Source of the DNA: an uncultured Clostridia bacterium
GTDB taxonomy: Bacteria; Bacillota; Clostridia; Lachnospirales; Anaerotignaceae
Assembly: GCA_944384265.1 (NCBI GenBank)
Contig: CALWSR010000009.1
Location: 1 to 64,000 of the forward strand
Direction: 5' to 3'
DNA length: 64,000 nt
Shown: positions 8,730 to 18,096 of the stretch, in pieces
Layout of the letters: every line of letters starts with the position of its first letter
How positions within the stretch are numbered: position 1 is the first letter of the stretch
The notes under the pieces: generated by a model
What the model was told of the DNA's origin: nothing
Databases searched by the model: none
Seen by the model: the letters and a program-made list of their open reading frames with translations, nothing else
Program-made: the position numbers and the translations under genes

Positions 8730-9710
8730 ATGAAAAAGCAATTCAAATTTATATTCCTATCATTTTTTGTTTTTGCATTTGTTTTTTCTCTTTTTGGATG
8801 CAGCAGTCAGCAAACAGCCTCAGAAAAAACAGAAATTTCCATGGCTGTACTCAAGGGGCCTACCGGCATTGGTACTGTGTGGCTTATGGATGCAAATGAT
8901 TCAGATGCCGCCCGCAACCACTATCAATTTCAGGTGCTTTCCTCTCCTGATGAGGCCATGGCAAAGCTCATACAAGGAGAAATAGACATAGCCGCACTGC
9001 CTACCAATGTGGCCGCCACTGTCTACAACAAATCAGAGCAGGAAATTTCTGTATGCGCAGTCAATACTCTGGGCGTTCTTTCCATATTGGAAAGGGGAGA
9101 TACCATTGACACAGCTTCCGATTTAGCAGGCAAAACCATTTTTTCTTCAGGACAAGGCTCTGTGCCGGAATATGCTTTGGAATATCTATTGGAAAAAAAC
9201 GGTATTGAAAATGTCACTGTGGAATATATGACAGACCATGCTGAGCTTGCCACTGCTGTTGTGGCAGGCAATGCAGACATTGCACTGCTTCCCGAGCCAA
9301 ATGTTACAGCCGTTTTATTGCAGGATACCTCTGTGAGAAAAGCACTGGATTTGACAGAGCTTTGGAATCAGACAGACCCAGACACACAGCTTGTCATGGG
9401 CTGTATTGTTGCCAGAAAAGATTTTATAGAAAATAATCCCCAAGCATTTTCTGACTTTTTGGAGGAATATGAGGCTTCTGTGGACACTGCCAACAGCGAT
9501 GTGGCCCAAACAGCCCTTTTGGTAGAGCAATATGGCATTATGGACTCTGCCGCTGCTGCTGAAAAAGCCATTCCCAACTGCAACATTGTATTTCTTGGCG
9601 GTCAGGAAATGAAAAATGCTCTGGAGGGCTTTTATACCATATTGTTTGATGCAAACCCAAAATCCATAGGAGGCGCACTGCCTGATGAAGCCTTTTATTA
9701 CACAAAATAA
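8730..9710 (+). CDS. ABC transporter substrate-binding lipoprotein (NitT/TauT type)
   Basis: 326 residues with a lipoprotein signal peptide ending in the lipobox LFGC, so the mature protein is anchored outside the membrane. The rest is a periplasmic-binding fold of the NMT1/SsuA kind (KGPTGIGTVWLMDAN near residue 43, AKLIQGEIDIAALPTNVAA, AGNADIALLPEPNV). It collects the substrate for the permease and ATPase encoded directly downstream; the permease start overlaps its end by 26 bp. The substrate is unknown: this family includes binders of sulfonates, nitrate and thiamine precursors, and nothing in the leader or neighbourhood decides. The ATG at 8730 follows TTTGGAGG. Confidence 0.85.
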   Translation: MKKQFKFIFLSFFVFAFVFSLFGCSSQQTASEKTEISMAVLKGPTGIGTVWLMDANDSDAARNHYQFQVLSSPDEAMAKLIQGEIDIAALPTNVAATVYNKSEQEISVCAVNTLGVLSILERGDTIDTASDLAGKTIFSSGQGSVPEYALEYLLEKNGIENVTVEYMTDHAELATAVVAGNADIALLPEPNVTAVLLQDTSVRKALDLTELWNQTDPDTQLVMGCIVARKDFIENNPQAFSDFLEEYEASVDTANSDVAQTALLVEQYGIMDSAAAAEKAIPNCNIVFLGGQEMKNALEGFYTILFDANPKSIGGALPDEAFYYTK

Positions 9711-10482
9711 AAAATATATACGTCAAACAGCCATACTTTTTGTATGGCTGTTGCTTTGGCAAATACTCTGTTTTTTTGTCAAAAAGCAGGTGCTTGTCCC
9801 CTCTCCTCTCAGTGTGGGAAAGGCATTTTTATCTCTTTGCAGAGAATATGACTTTTGGCTGACATTATCGGCCTCTTTGTGCCGTATTTTGACAGGCTAT
9901 GTGCTTTGTGTGCTTTTGGGCGTTTTATTCGCCGTTTTTTGTCATAAAAACAAGCTTGTCCATGCTTTTTTCCAGCCTGCCATACAAGCCATAAAGGCAA
10001 CGCCTGTGGTTTCCTTCAGCATATTGGTGCTTTTGTGGGTGAAAACGGACTGGGTGCCTGTTGTCATATCCTTTTTGATGGTATTTCCCATAATATGGAC
10101 AAATACCATGGCAGGCATCTCTCAGACACAAGTACAGTATTTGGAGATGGCAAAGGCCTATGGCTTTTCTCCTTTTAAAACATTGCGCTATGTTTATGTG
10201 CCTTCTGTGCTTCCCTATTTTGTTTCTGCCTCCCATACAGGCATCGGCATGGCATGGAAGGCCGGCATTGCCGCAGAGGTCATATGTACTCCTGCCGTTT
10301 CCATGGGCAAAAAAATATATGAAACCAAAATTTATTTAGAAACACCCCAGCTGTTTGTATGGACCATATGTGCCATTGCTTTGAGCATGGTGTTGGAAAA
10401 ATTATTTTTAAAATTATTACATCATATCAGTAAAAGGATGGGTATTTTTTATGAACCCCAAAATAACACTGCAATTTCATAA
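9685..10482 (+). CDS. ABC transporter permease (SsuC/TauC type)
   Basis: 265 residues with about six membrane segments and the cytoplasmic EAA-type loop (GISQTQVQYLEMAKAYGFSP ... VYVPSVLPYF). It forms the channel of the importer whose binding protein and ATPase flank it. Its ATG lies inside the 3' end of the upstream gene (26 bp overlap), and the ATPase gene starts inside its own 3' end (32 bp overlap), so the three genes are translated as a coupled set. Length and loop sequence fit the NitT/TauT permease family. Confidence 0.88.
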   Translation: MKPFITQNKKYIRQTAILFVWLLLWQILCFFVKKQVLVPSPLSVGKAFLSLCREYDFWLTLSASLCRILTGYVLCVLLGVLFAVFCHKNKLVHAFFQPAIQAIKATPVVSFSILVLLWVKTDWVPVVISFLMVFPIIWTNTMAGISQTQVQYLEMAKAYGFSPFKTLRYVYVPSVLPYFVSASHTGIGMAWKAGIAAEVICTPAVSMGKKIYETKIYLETPQLFVWTICAIALSMVLEKLFLKLLHHISKRMGIFYEPQNNTAIS

Positions 10483-11074
10483 TGTTACATTTGGCTACCA
10501 TAAGCCTTTGTTAGAACAGTTTACATTTTCATTTGAAAAACAAGGCATATATTGTCTTTTGGGAAAAAGCGGCTGCGGCAAAACCACATTTTTAAAGCTA
10601 ATTGGCGGTCTGCTGCTTCCCCAGTCAGGCGTCATAGAGCATACTGCAAAAAAAATTTCTTTTTTGTTTCAAGAAAACAGGCTTTTGCCTTGGCTGACAG
10701 TTTTGGACAATCTTTTGCTTGTCACAAAGGACAGAGCATATTGTATTTCTCTTTTAAATGAGCTGGGGCTTTGGGGGGTGGAGCATAAAATGCCCTCCAC
10801 ACTCAGCGGAGGTATGCAGCGCCGTGTGGCGTTGGCAAAGGCCCTTGCCTATGATGGGGATATTTTTTTGCTGGATGAGCCGTTTACAGGCATAGACCCT
10901 CAAACAAAACAGCATATACTTCCCTTTGTGCAAAAAAAAACAGCCCAAAAGCTTTGCATACTGGTCACACATCATGTGCAGGAGGCCCGCTGTATTTCTT
11001 CTTCTGTCTATACATTGGAAAAATCCACATTACAGCCTGCTGCCCCCTCTCTTTTTGTCGAAGGATACAGCTAG
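10451..11074 (+). CDS. ABC transporter ATP-binding protein (SsuB/TauB type)
   Basis: 207 residues. Walker A GKSGCGKT (about 38-45), the Q-loop (FLFQENRLLPWLTV, typical of NitT/TauT ATPases), signature LSGGMQRR, Walker B DIFLLDEP and the H-loop (LVTHHVQEA) are all present. It is shorter than the usual ~250 residues, mainly between Q-loop and signature and at the C-terminus, but all catalytic motifs are intact. It powers the importer encoded by the two preceding overlapping genes. A stem-loop with TAATG / CATTA arms follows at about 11131-11160. Confidence 0.88.
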   Translation: MNPKITLQFHNVTFGYHKPLLEQFTFSFEKQGIYCLLGKSGCGKTTFLKLIGGLLLPQSGVIEHTAKKISFLFQENRLLPWLTVLDNLLLVTKDRAYCISLLNELGLWGVEHKMPSTLSGGMQRRVALAKALAYDGDIFLLDEPFTGIDPQTKQHILPFVQKKTAQKLCILVTHHVQEARCISSSVYTLEKSTLQPAAPSLFVEGYS

Positions 11075-11243
11075 AAAATGCCTTGCTTTTTCCTTTTTAT
11101 GCTATATAATAAATAAAAAATAATATTTTTTGACAGCTCTAATGCTTCATTAGGGCTGATTTATTATGAAAACAAGGAGGTTTTTTCTCATGAGCCTATT
11201 ATCCCATTTTCCATTTTTTCAAAAAAAGGAGGACACAAAAGAT

Positions 11244-11840
11244 ATGATTGTCATTGCAGGACTGGGCAACCCGGGAAAAGAATATGATGATACAAAGCAC
11301 AATGTGGGTTTTTGGGTCATTGACCAGCTGGCAAAGGAATATACTATTTCTGTAACAAGGTTTAAGCATAAAGCACTCATTGGAGAGGGCATCATTGCAG
11401 GAAAAAAAGTCCTTTTGGTCAAACCTCAGACTTATATGAATCTCAGCGGGGAAAGCATTCGGGAAATACTGAAATTTTATAAAATTCCCATAGCACAGCT
11501 TTATGTCATATATGACGACACCAGCTTGCCCTTGGGAGGCATTCGTATACGAGAAAAAGGCAGCGCCGGAGGCCACAACGGCATCAAAAACATCATCGCC
11601 CATTTAGGCACAGATGTGTTTACACGCATCAAAGTGGGCATAGGAGAAAAGCCAAATGGCTGGGATTTGGCAGACTATGTGCTTGCCAAATTTTCAAAGG
11701 ACGATTTGCCCCTTGTGCTAAGCGGTGTGGAAAAAGCTTCTCATGCTGTAAAGCTGCTTTTGACAAAGGGCATAACAGAAGCCATGAACCAATCCAATCA
11801 AAAAATAAAACCTTCCAAAAAAAATGAGGTGATTTCTTGA
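11244..11840 (+). CDS. pth: Peptidyl-tRNA hydrolase
   Basis: 198 residues from the ATG at 11244. The family signature MIVIAGLGNPGKEYDDTKHN, catalytic His in KHNVG, and the GSAGGHNGIKNII segment identify Pth, which frees tRNAs from stalled peptidyl-tRNA. Two in-frame starts each have a near-perfect ribosome site: ATG 11190 behind AAGGAGG (11174-11180) and ATG 11244 behind AAAGGAGG (11226-11233). The second matches the family's N-terminus; the first would add 18 residues (MSLLSHFPFFQKKEDTKD). The stop overlaps the TTG start of mfd (TTGA), a gene pair conserved in Firmicutes. Confidence 0.95.
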   Translation: MIVIAGLGNPGKEYDDTKHNVGFWVIDQLAKEYTISVTRFKHKALIGEGIIAGKKVLLVKPQTYMNLSGESIREILKFYKIPIAQLYVIYDDTSLPLGGIRIREKGSAGGHNGIKNIIAHLGTDVFTRIKVGIGEKPNGWDLADYVLAKFSKDDLPLVLSGVEKASHAVKLLLTKGITEAMNQSNQKIKPSKKNEVIS

Positions 11841-14800
11841 AAGCCCTTTTTGAGCCTCTTTTAGAGCTGCAGCCATATCAAAAAATGCTCCATGACATCA
11901 AACAGCACAATACACCCCTGCTGGCAACAGGGGTAATTGATGTACAGCAAACCCATATGATTGCCTCTGTTTGCTCTCATCTAAAAAAACCGGCAATCAT
12001 CATCACATACAATGAGCTGAGAGCCCGTGAAATTTGTGAGGATTTTTCTTTTTTCACAAAAGATGTTGCTTTTTATCCTGCAAAGGATTTGCTTTTTTAC
12101 AGTGCCGATGTGCATAGCCAAGCCATCACCTGTCAGCGCTTTGGCATACTCCATCGCTGTCTTTTGGGAAAGCAGCCCATCATTGTGCTTTCCTGCGAAG
12201 CCCTTTTGGACAAAATGCCTCCCAAAGAAATTTTTTCCTCTTTTGTTTTTCAAATCAAAGAAGGAGATATTTTAGAGAGCAAAAATTTGTTGGAAAAGCT
12301 CATCAAAATGGGCTATGAGCGTACAGAGCTGGCAGAAGCTCCGGGACAATTTGCCATGCGGGGAGGCATATTGGATGTTTTTTCTCCCACGGCAGAGCAG
12401 GCATTTCGCATAGAATTTTGGGATGATGAAATTGATTCCATTCGTATGATGAATGCAGACACACAGCGTTCCACAGAAAAAGTGGAAGCTGCCTGCATCT
12501 TTCCTGTCAGAGAGCTGGTGTATGAAAAGGAAGTATTGTCTGCCGCTGTTAAAAAAATAGAACAGGAATATACAGCTTGTATTTCAAAATTTGAAGAAAA
12601 AGGCCTTCTAGAAGAAGCAGAGCGTATGCGGCAAACGGCAGGACAAGTAATAGACGGACTGAAAACAGAGCAAAACCATAGCCATATCAATGGCTATATC
12701 CCTTATTTTTATGAAAATGCACAAGGTCTTTTGGGCTATGTTTCCCAGGATACACTGCTGTTTTTTGATGAGCCGGACAGAATCAAGGAGCATATGGACA
12801 CTCTCTTTTCAGAATATAGCCAAAGTATGCAGGAGCGTTTGGAAAAGGGCTATATACTGCCCTCTCAAAGCAATCTGCTTTTTGATTACACCCATATATT
12901 GCAGCAGTCTGCCCGTTTTGACCAAATTCTTTTGACAACGGTTTCCCAAAAGGCTTCGGATTTTGTCCTCAGGGACAGCGTTTGTTTTTCTGTCAAATCC
13001 TCTCCTGCATTCCAAAAAAGAGTGGATTTGTTTTGTGAAGAAATACAGCAGCTCAAAAAACAAGGCTGCCGCATTGTCCTATTGGCAGGAGGCCGTACTC
13101 GCTGTGAAAGAATGGTAAAGGAGCTGGCAGAAAGAGGCATAACCGCCTCATTTGTACCATCATTGGAAAAGCCTCTCAAAAAGGGGACCATTGCTGTCAC
13201 ACCCGGCAGGCTGACACAGGGCTTTTATTATGAATACATTCAATTAGCTGTTTTTTCAGACAAGGAGCTTTTTGGAGAAGGAAACCGCAAAAAAAGACGC
13301 ACCAAAAGAAAAAAAGGCACGCCCATAGAAAGCTTTACCGATTTAAAGCCGGGAGATTATGTGGTGCATGACAACCATGGCATAGGTATTTTTCAAGGGC
13401 TTGAAAAAATCACAGTAGATGGCATCAACAAGGATTATATGAAAATTTCCTATGCTAGTGGAGGCAATCTTTTTGTGCCGGTAAATCAAATGGATTTGAT
13501 ACAAAAATATATCGGCAGTCAGGGGGCCGCTCCCAAGCTCAACAAGCTGGGAGGACAGGAATGGTCCAGGGCAAAAACAAAAGCCCGCTCCGCTGTGAAA
13601 ATATTGGCCCAGGATTTGGTGGCTCTTTATGCCAAAAGAGCAGAGGCAAAGGGCTTTGTCTATTCCAAGGATACCCTGTGGCAAAAGGAGTTTGAGGAAG
13701 AATTTTTGTATGAAGAAACAGAGGACCAGCTGGAGGCCATTGAAGATGTAAAAAGAGATATGGAAAGCCCCAAAGTCATGGACAGACTGATTTGTGGAGA
13801 TGTGGGCTATGGAAAAACAGAGGTGGCCATACGCTGTGCATTTAAAGCAGTGCAGGATGGCAAACAGGTTGCCTATCTCGTGCCTACTACCATACTGGCA
13901 CAGCAGCATTACAACACCTTTTTGCAAAGAATGGCAAACTATCCCATAGAAATCGGACTGCTTTCCCGTTTTCGCACGCCAAAACAGCAAAAGCAAACAT
14001 TGGAAGGACTCAAAAACGGCACAACAGATATTGTCATAGGCACACACCGCATATTATCCAAGGATGTGGTGTTTCGAGATTTGGGCCTTGTTGTCATAGA
14101 CGAGGAGCAGCGTTTTGGGGTAGGACACAAAGAAAAATTAAAATCCCTTCGTGAAAATGTAGATGTGCTGACTTTGACTGCCACACCCATTCCCCGTACA
14201 CTGCACATGAGCCTTTCCGGTATCCGGGACATGAGCATATTGGAGGAACCGCCCCAAGAAAGACACCCGATACAAACCTATGTTTTAGAAAGCAATCCCG
14301 CATTTGTAAGAGAGGCCATACACAGAGAGCTGGCAAGAGGCGGTCAGGTATATTATTTATATAACCGTGTGCAAAGCATTGCCAAAGAGGCCGCAGCTGT
14401 ACAAAAGCTGGTGCCGGAGGCAAAGGTGGGCTATGCCCATGGACAAATGACAGAAAGAGAACTGGAGCATATCATGTCTGATTTTATTGAAGGAGAAATT
14501 GATGTGCTGGTTTGCACCACCATCATAGAAACAGGACTGGATATCTCCAACACCAATACCATTATCATACAGGATGCCGACCGTATGGGGCTGTCGCAGC
14601 TTTATCAGCTGCGGGGGCGTGTTGGCCGTTCCAACCGTATGGCATATGCCTATTTGATGTATCACAGAGACAAGGTTTTGCAGGAAACAGCAGAAAAAAG
14701 ACTGCAAACCATACGAGAATTTACAGAGTTTGGCTCCGGATTTAAAATTGCCATGCGGGATTTAGAAATCAGAGGCGCAGGCAATCTTTTGGGGGCAGAA

Positions 14801-15343
14801 CAGCACGGTCATATGGAGGCCATAGGCTATGATATGTACTGCCGTCTTTTGGAAGAAGAAATACAAAGCATAAAAGGGGAGCCTGTGGAAGAATCCTTTG
14901 AAACCACCATTGATGTCAATGTCAATGCCTATATCCCCGACTTTTATATCAAAAGCCAACAGCAGCGCATGGAATTATACAAAAAAATTGCAGCCGTTTC
15001 TGATGAGCAATCCTATTACAACATACAAGAGGAGCTGGAAGACCGGTATGGCGATTTGCCTAAAAGTGTACAAACACTTTTGGAAATCGTACTTTTAAAG
15101 GCTCAGGCCCATAGCATGGGCGTGCTTTCTGTTACACAGAAAAGCCAAAGTGTCATATTACAGTTTAAAGAAAATGCCAAAATACAGCCGGAGCGTTTGA
15201 CAGAGCTGATTGCAAAAGGAAAGGGAAAATATCTTTTTACTGCCGGCGCATTGCCCTATATTACAATGAAAATCAAAAAGGAGGAAAAACCCTCCATGAT
15301 ATTGGATAATATTAAAATATTATTACAATCATTGAAAAGCTAG
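11837..15343 (+). CDS. mfd: Transcription-repair coupling factor Mfd
   Basis: 1168 residues, normal for Mfd. In order: a UvrB-like N-terminal module (RGGILDVFSPTAEQ near 172), the CarD-like RNA-polymerase interacting domain (about 495-560: GDYVVHDNHGIGIFQGLEKI), the RecG-like translocase with Walker A CGDVGYGKTE, DEEQ box (IDEEQRFGV), TATPIPRTL and the arginine-rich GLDISNTNT / QLRGRVGRS motifs, and a C-terminal TRCF domain. It removes stalled RNA polymerase at lesions and recruits UvrA. The start is a TTG overlapping the pth stop, behind a GAGGTGAT site. Confidence 0.97.
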   Translation: MKALFEPLLELQPYQKMLHDIKQHNTPLLATGVIDVQQTHMIASVCSHLKKPAIIITYNELRAREICEDFSFFTKDVAFYPAKDLLFYSADVHSQAITCQRFGILHRCLLGKQPIIVLSCEALLDKMPPKEIFSSFVFQIKEGDILESKNLLEKLIKMGYERTELAEAPGQFAMRGGILDVFSPTAEQAFRIEFWDDEIDSIRMMNADTQRSTEKVEAACIFPVRELVYEKEVLSAAVKKIEQEYTACISKFEEKGLLEEAERMRQTAGQVIDGLKTEQNHSHINGYIPYFYENAQGLLGYVSQDTLLFFDEPDRIKEHMDTLFSEYSQSMQERLEKGYILPSQSNLLFDYTHILQQSARFDQILLTTVSQKASDFVLRDSVCFSVKSSPAFQKRVDLFCEEIQQLKKQGCRIVLLAGGRTRCERMVKELAERGITASFVPSLEKPLKKGTIAVTPGRLTQGFYYEYIQLAVFSDKELFGEGNRKKRRTKRKKGTPIESFTDLKPGDYVVHDNHGIGIFQGLEKITVDGINKDYMKISYASGGNLFVPVNQMDLIQKYIGSQGAAPKLNKLGGQEWSRAKTKARSAVKILAQDLVALYAKRAEAKGFVYSKDTLWQKEFEEEFLYEETEDQLEAIEDVKRDMESPKVMDRLICGDVGYGKTEVAIRCAFKAVQDGKQVAYLVPTTILAQQHYNTFLQRMANYPIEIGLLSRFRTPKQQKQTLEGLKNGTTDIVIGTHRILSKDVVFRDLGLVVIDEEQRFGVGHKEKLKSLRENVDVLTLTATPIPRTLHMSLSGIRDMSILEEPPQERHPIQTYVLESNPAFVREAIHRELARGGQVYYLYNRVQSIAKEAAAVQKLVPEAKVGYAHGQMTERELEHIMSDFIEGEIDVLVCTTIIETGLDISNTNTIIIQDADRMGLSQLYQLRGRVGRSNRMAYAYLMYHRDKVLQETAEKRLQTIREFTEFGSGFKIAMRDLEIRGAGNLLGAEQHGHMEAIGYDMYCRLLEEEIQSIKGEPVEESFETTIDVNVNAYIPDFYIKSQQQRMELYKKIAAVSDEQSYYNIQEELEDRYGDLPKSVQTLLEIVLLKAQAHSMGVLSVTQKSQSVILQFKENAKIQPERLTELIAKGKGKYLFTAGALPYITMKIKKEEKPSMILDNIKILLQSLKS

Positions 15344-15432
15344 GATTTTTTTTATTTCTGTTGTATAATGAATGCAAATAAGTAAGTCACAGCAAAAATT
15401 ATTATAAATCATACTATGAAGCAGGTGCATAT

Positions 15433-16398
15433 ATGAAAAAATTCAAATTATTTTTTTCCTTGCTTCTCTGTTTTTCATTGGTTGCATTCTCCGGCTGTAC
15501 AGAGCAAATACCAAAAGAAGACACCATTGCGACAGTAGACGGCAAGGCAATTTCAAAATCAGAATATATGGTCTATTTATATGAAGCCACAAAGGACTTT
15601 AATGCCATTGGAGGAGATGACATTTGGGAAACGGATTTTGACGGACAGCCGGCAGAGGAAGTGGTTAAGGAAAGAGCCTTTACAACCATGCTTCATGTAA
15701 AGGTCACAGCAGACAAGGCCGAAAAATATCAGGTTTCTCTTTCTGATGCAGAAAAGCAGACCGCAAAGCTTGACGGAGATGCAGAGCTTGCCTCCATGAC
15801 CCAAGAGCAAAAGGAGCTTATCAACATCTCTCAAGAGGAAATGTATCATATTATGGAAGAGACCCTTTTGTATCAAAAAATTATTTATGCCATAACACAG
15901 GACTATCAACCCTCAGAGGCAGATTTTAACGCTTATTTTGAACAAAACAAGCAAATACAAAAAAATAACTATACACAATATGTACTCAACACCATTTTGG
16001 TGGCAGACCAGCAAACAGCTCAAGAGGTCATAGACCGGCTGCAAGGGGGAGAGGATTTTCAAACATTATTTGAGCTTTATGAAATAGACCCCCAGGAAAA
16101 AGCATTGGGCAGCAGGCTTGAAACCTATAAAAACCGTTTGGACACCGCCTTTGGCATTGATTTTCATTTAGAAGAAGGCCAGATAAGCTCTCCCATTGCC
16201 ACCGCAGAAGGATATTTTGTCATACAGGTTTTAGAAAAATCCATTCCCGATGATACACAGCTGGAAGAGCTGATGCGAATAGATTATACTGCTTCTATGC
16301 GCCAGCAGGTTTTTACAGACGAATTGAACCAATGGCTTTCGGAAACAGATGTGCAAAGAAACGAAACCCTTTATAACAGCATAGAAATGATACCATAA
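15433..16398 (+). CDS. PrsA-like foldase lipoprotein (SurA/PpiC family)
   Basis: 321 residues. A signal peptide with lipobox FSGC (Cys about 21) anchors it outside the membrane. A SurA-type N-terminal chaperone region follows, then a parvulin-like rotamase domain (about 180-280: ILVADQQTAQEVIDRLQGGE ... GQISSPIATAEGYFVIQV). By family it helps secreted proteins fold at the cell wall. It follows mfd by 90 bp with its own AGCAGGTG site, as mfd-prsA pairs do in many Clostridia. The central LGSRLETY segment differs from the usual GG.LGWF core, so isomerase activity is uncertain. Confidence 0.85.
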   Translation: MKKFKLFFSLLLCFSLVAFSGCTEQIPKEDTIATVDGKAISKSEYMVYLYEATKDFNAIGGDDIWETDFDGQPAEEVVKERAFTTMLHVKVTADKAEKYQVSLSDAEKQTAKLDGDAELASMTQEQKELINISQEEMYHIMEETLLYQKIIYAITQDYQPSEADFNAYFEQNKQIQKNNYTQYVLNTILVADQQTAQEVIDRLQGGEDFQTLFELYEIDPQEKALGSRLETYKNRLDTAFGIDFHLEEGQISSPIATAEGYFVIQVLEKSIPDDTQLEELMRIDYTASMRQQVFTDELNQWLSETDVQRNETLYNSIEMIP

Positions 16399-16405
16399 AA
16401 AAACA

Positions 16406-16453
16406 AAAACAGCCATGTTTCATCAGCATAAATGCATTGAAACCGGCTGTTTT
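16406..16453 (+). terminator. Intrinsic terminator after the foldase gene
   Basis: Imperfect 16-18 bp stem, AAAACAGCCATGTTTCA pairing with TGAAACCGGCTGTTTT, followed by a T-rich run; 8 bp after the stop at 16398. Confidence 0.8.
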
Positions 16454-16691
16454 ATTTTTAGAAAATATGCTGCAATGATATCATTTTTCATCACAGTCAC
16501 ATTATGCTTTTACCCTATCCATCATAAAGCCTTTGTATAGCATATATGAATACGGATATATTTATTTCCTTTTTTACACTCTATGCCAAAGTACCTTCCT
16601 ATTTCTGCATGGAAAAAGCGTTTCCTTTAAAGCAGGCCTTTTGTCATATTCAAAAATTGTATGAAAAACTGCCCTATTGCTATTTTCTTTT

Positions 16692-17473
16692 TCATTGTCT
16701 GTTTTTTTTGTCATGATATGCTTGTACAATGGTGGATTCATCTTGGATATTGAGGGGCTGTGCATTTTCACTTGATACAACATATCTGTCTGTCATATCT
16801 CCCAACAAATAAGTATAAGGATTTTTTTCATGAATGATTTGCTGCACCTTTTGTATCTCCTCCAGCTTTAAATCAGAATAGGTTATGGTTTTTCCTGATT
16901 CTAATACCATATGCATATTGTAAGAGCCAAATTTCCCTGCATCTGTTTTCAGCACATTCCAAGCATAGTATACTCCTGCAATTCTATCCAATTTTATTAT
17001 GTCACTTTTGATATCAAAATGAATGAACCAATCCTTTGTCACATAATATCCCCATAAAGAACCCATTTTTTGTCTGACTTCAGGTCTGTAAACATCTGTG
17101 TCCTCTGAAAAAAACTGTTCTCTGATTTCCTCCACTGCCTGCTGAGGATTATCACATTCCTCTTTCAGCATTGTAAACACAGCATTTTTTTGTCAAATCT
17201 TTTTTGAAGAAAAAAAATGATGCAGGTAATTAAAACAGGAATGATGCAAAATAGCAAAAGACCAAACACCACTTGCATATATTCCTGCACCAGTACAGTG
17301 ATATCATAATTGTTTTCTTTTAACAAAAGAAAAGCCATCAAAACAATCATAAAAATAAATATGACATCTATTACCACAAGGGGGACAAGCCACATTGTCT
17401 TTTTTGCTTTCTGAAGCATATCTATGATATCCTTCCCACCAAAATAGCCTTTTATTTCTTCATTCATTTTCAT
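16692..17473 (-). pseudogene. DUF6709-like membrane protein split by a frameshift at A7
   Basis: Two frames make one protein. The first starts at ATG 17473 (behind AAAGGGG), has two membrane segments and ends at 17165 with a premature ending (KKMLCLQC). The second, read in the -1 frame from the same place (KKNAVFTMLKEEC), continues to 16692 with a soluble beta-rich domain (GSLWGYYVTKDWFIHFDIKS ... RIAGVYYAW ... EKNPYTYLLGD) like the DUF6709 group. The junction is a run of seven A on the coding strand (about 17185-17191). Joined, the product is ~260 residues. It may be a pseudogene, a phase-variable gene, a -1 recoding site or a sequence error. The separate second frame has a possible ATG at 17180 but a weak ribosome site. 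Confidence 0.6.
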
Positions 17474-18096
17474 ATCAAATTCCCCTTTCCTTTTTGCAGC
17501 TTTCTCAAACCCATATGCTCCCAAATTGCCCAAAAATGACAGAGGCTGCCCTCTTTTTTCTCTCCTTTGTTTGCCCCTTTCATTTTATTGCGTAAAATAT
17601 TTGTTTTTTTCCCATTGATGCAGCTTTTTGCAATGAATCTGCCCAATGAAAGAAGAGAGCAATTTTTGCATATTCCGTTTTGTACTGCCCTTTTGTCCAT
17701 ATTGCTGCTTTTCTATAAAATAAAAGCTATGAAATATAGATTTTGCTGCCAAAAAAAGCCCTGTGCATTTTCCCCACTGTACTTTGTCAAAGATACAGAT
17801 ACAGCTTTTTTATGAAGCAGACAGCACAGATATACTTGTGACAGCTATCTATTTCACACCTGCAATACCATATATGCTTTTGTCTTTGCTTTGTCATTGC
17901 CTCCATACAAAGCTCATTTTCGTCATAAAAATATGCAGGGACAAAAAGTGATTTTTGCCCAAATCATATTTTGTCCCATTTTTTGCTGCCCTAAAAAATA
18001 GGCTCTGCTCAAAAATGAAGCTGCTGCTTTTTTGCATACAGTCACTTTGTGCCATACCATTGAAAGCCCCTTGCTGCAAGCATTGCAAAAGCCTTT
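17474..18096. other. Gene-free region
   Basis: About 620 bp of AT-rich DNA between the frameshifted gene and the end of galE. I see no supported gene, repeat or RNA here. Confidence 0.4.

Noticed and set aside
13343..14047. 234-codon frame opposite mfd
   Set aside because: Antisense shadow of the conserved Mfd helicase; no ribosome site.
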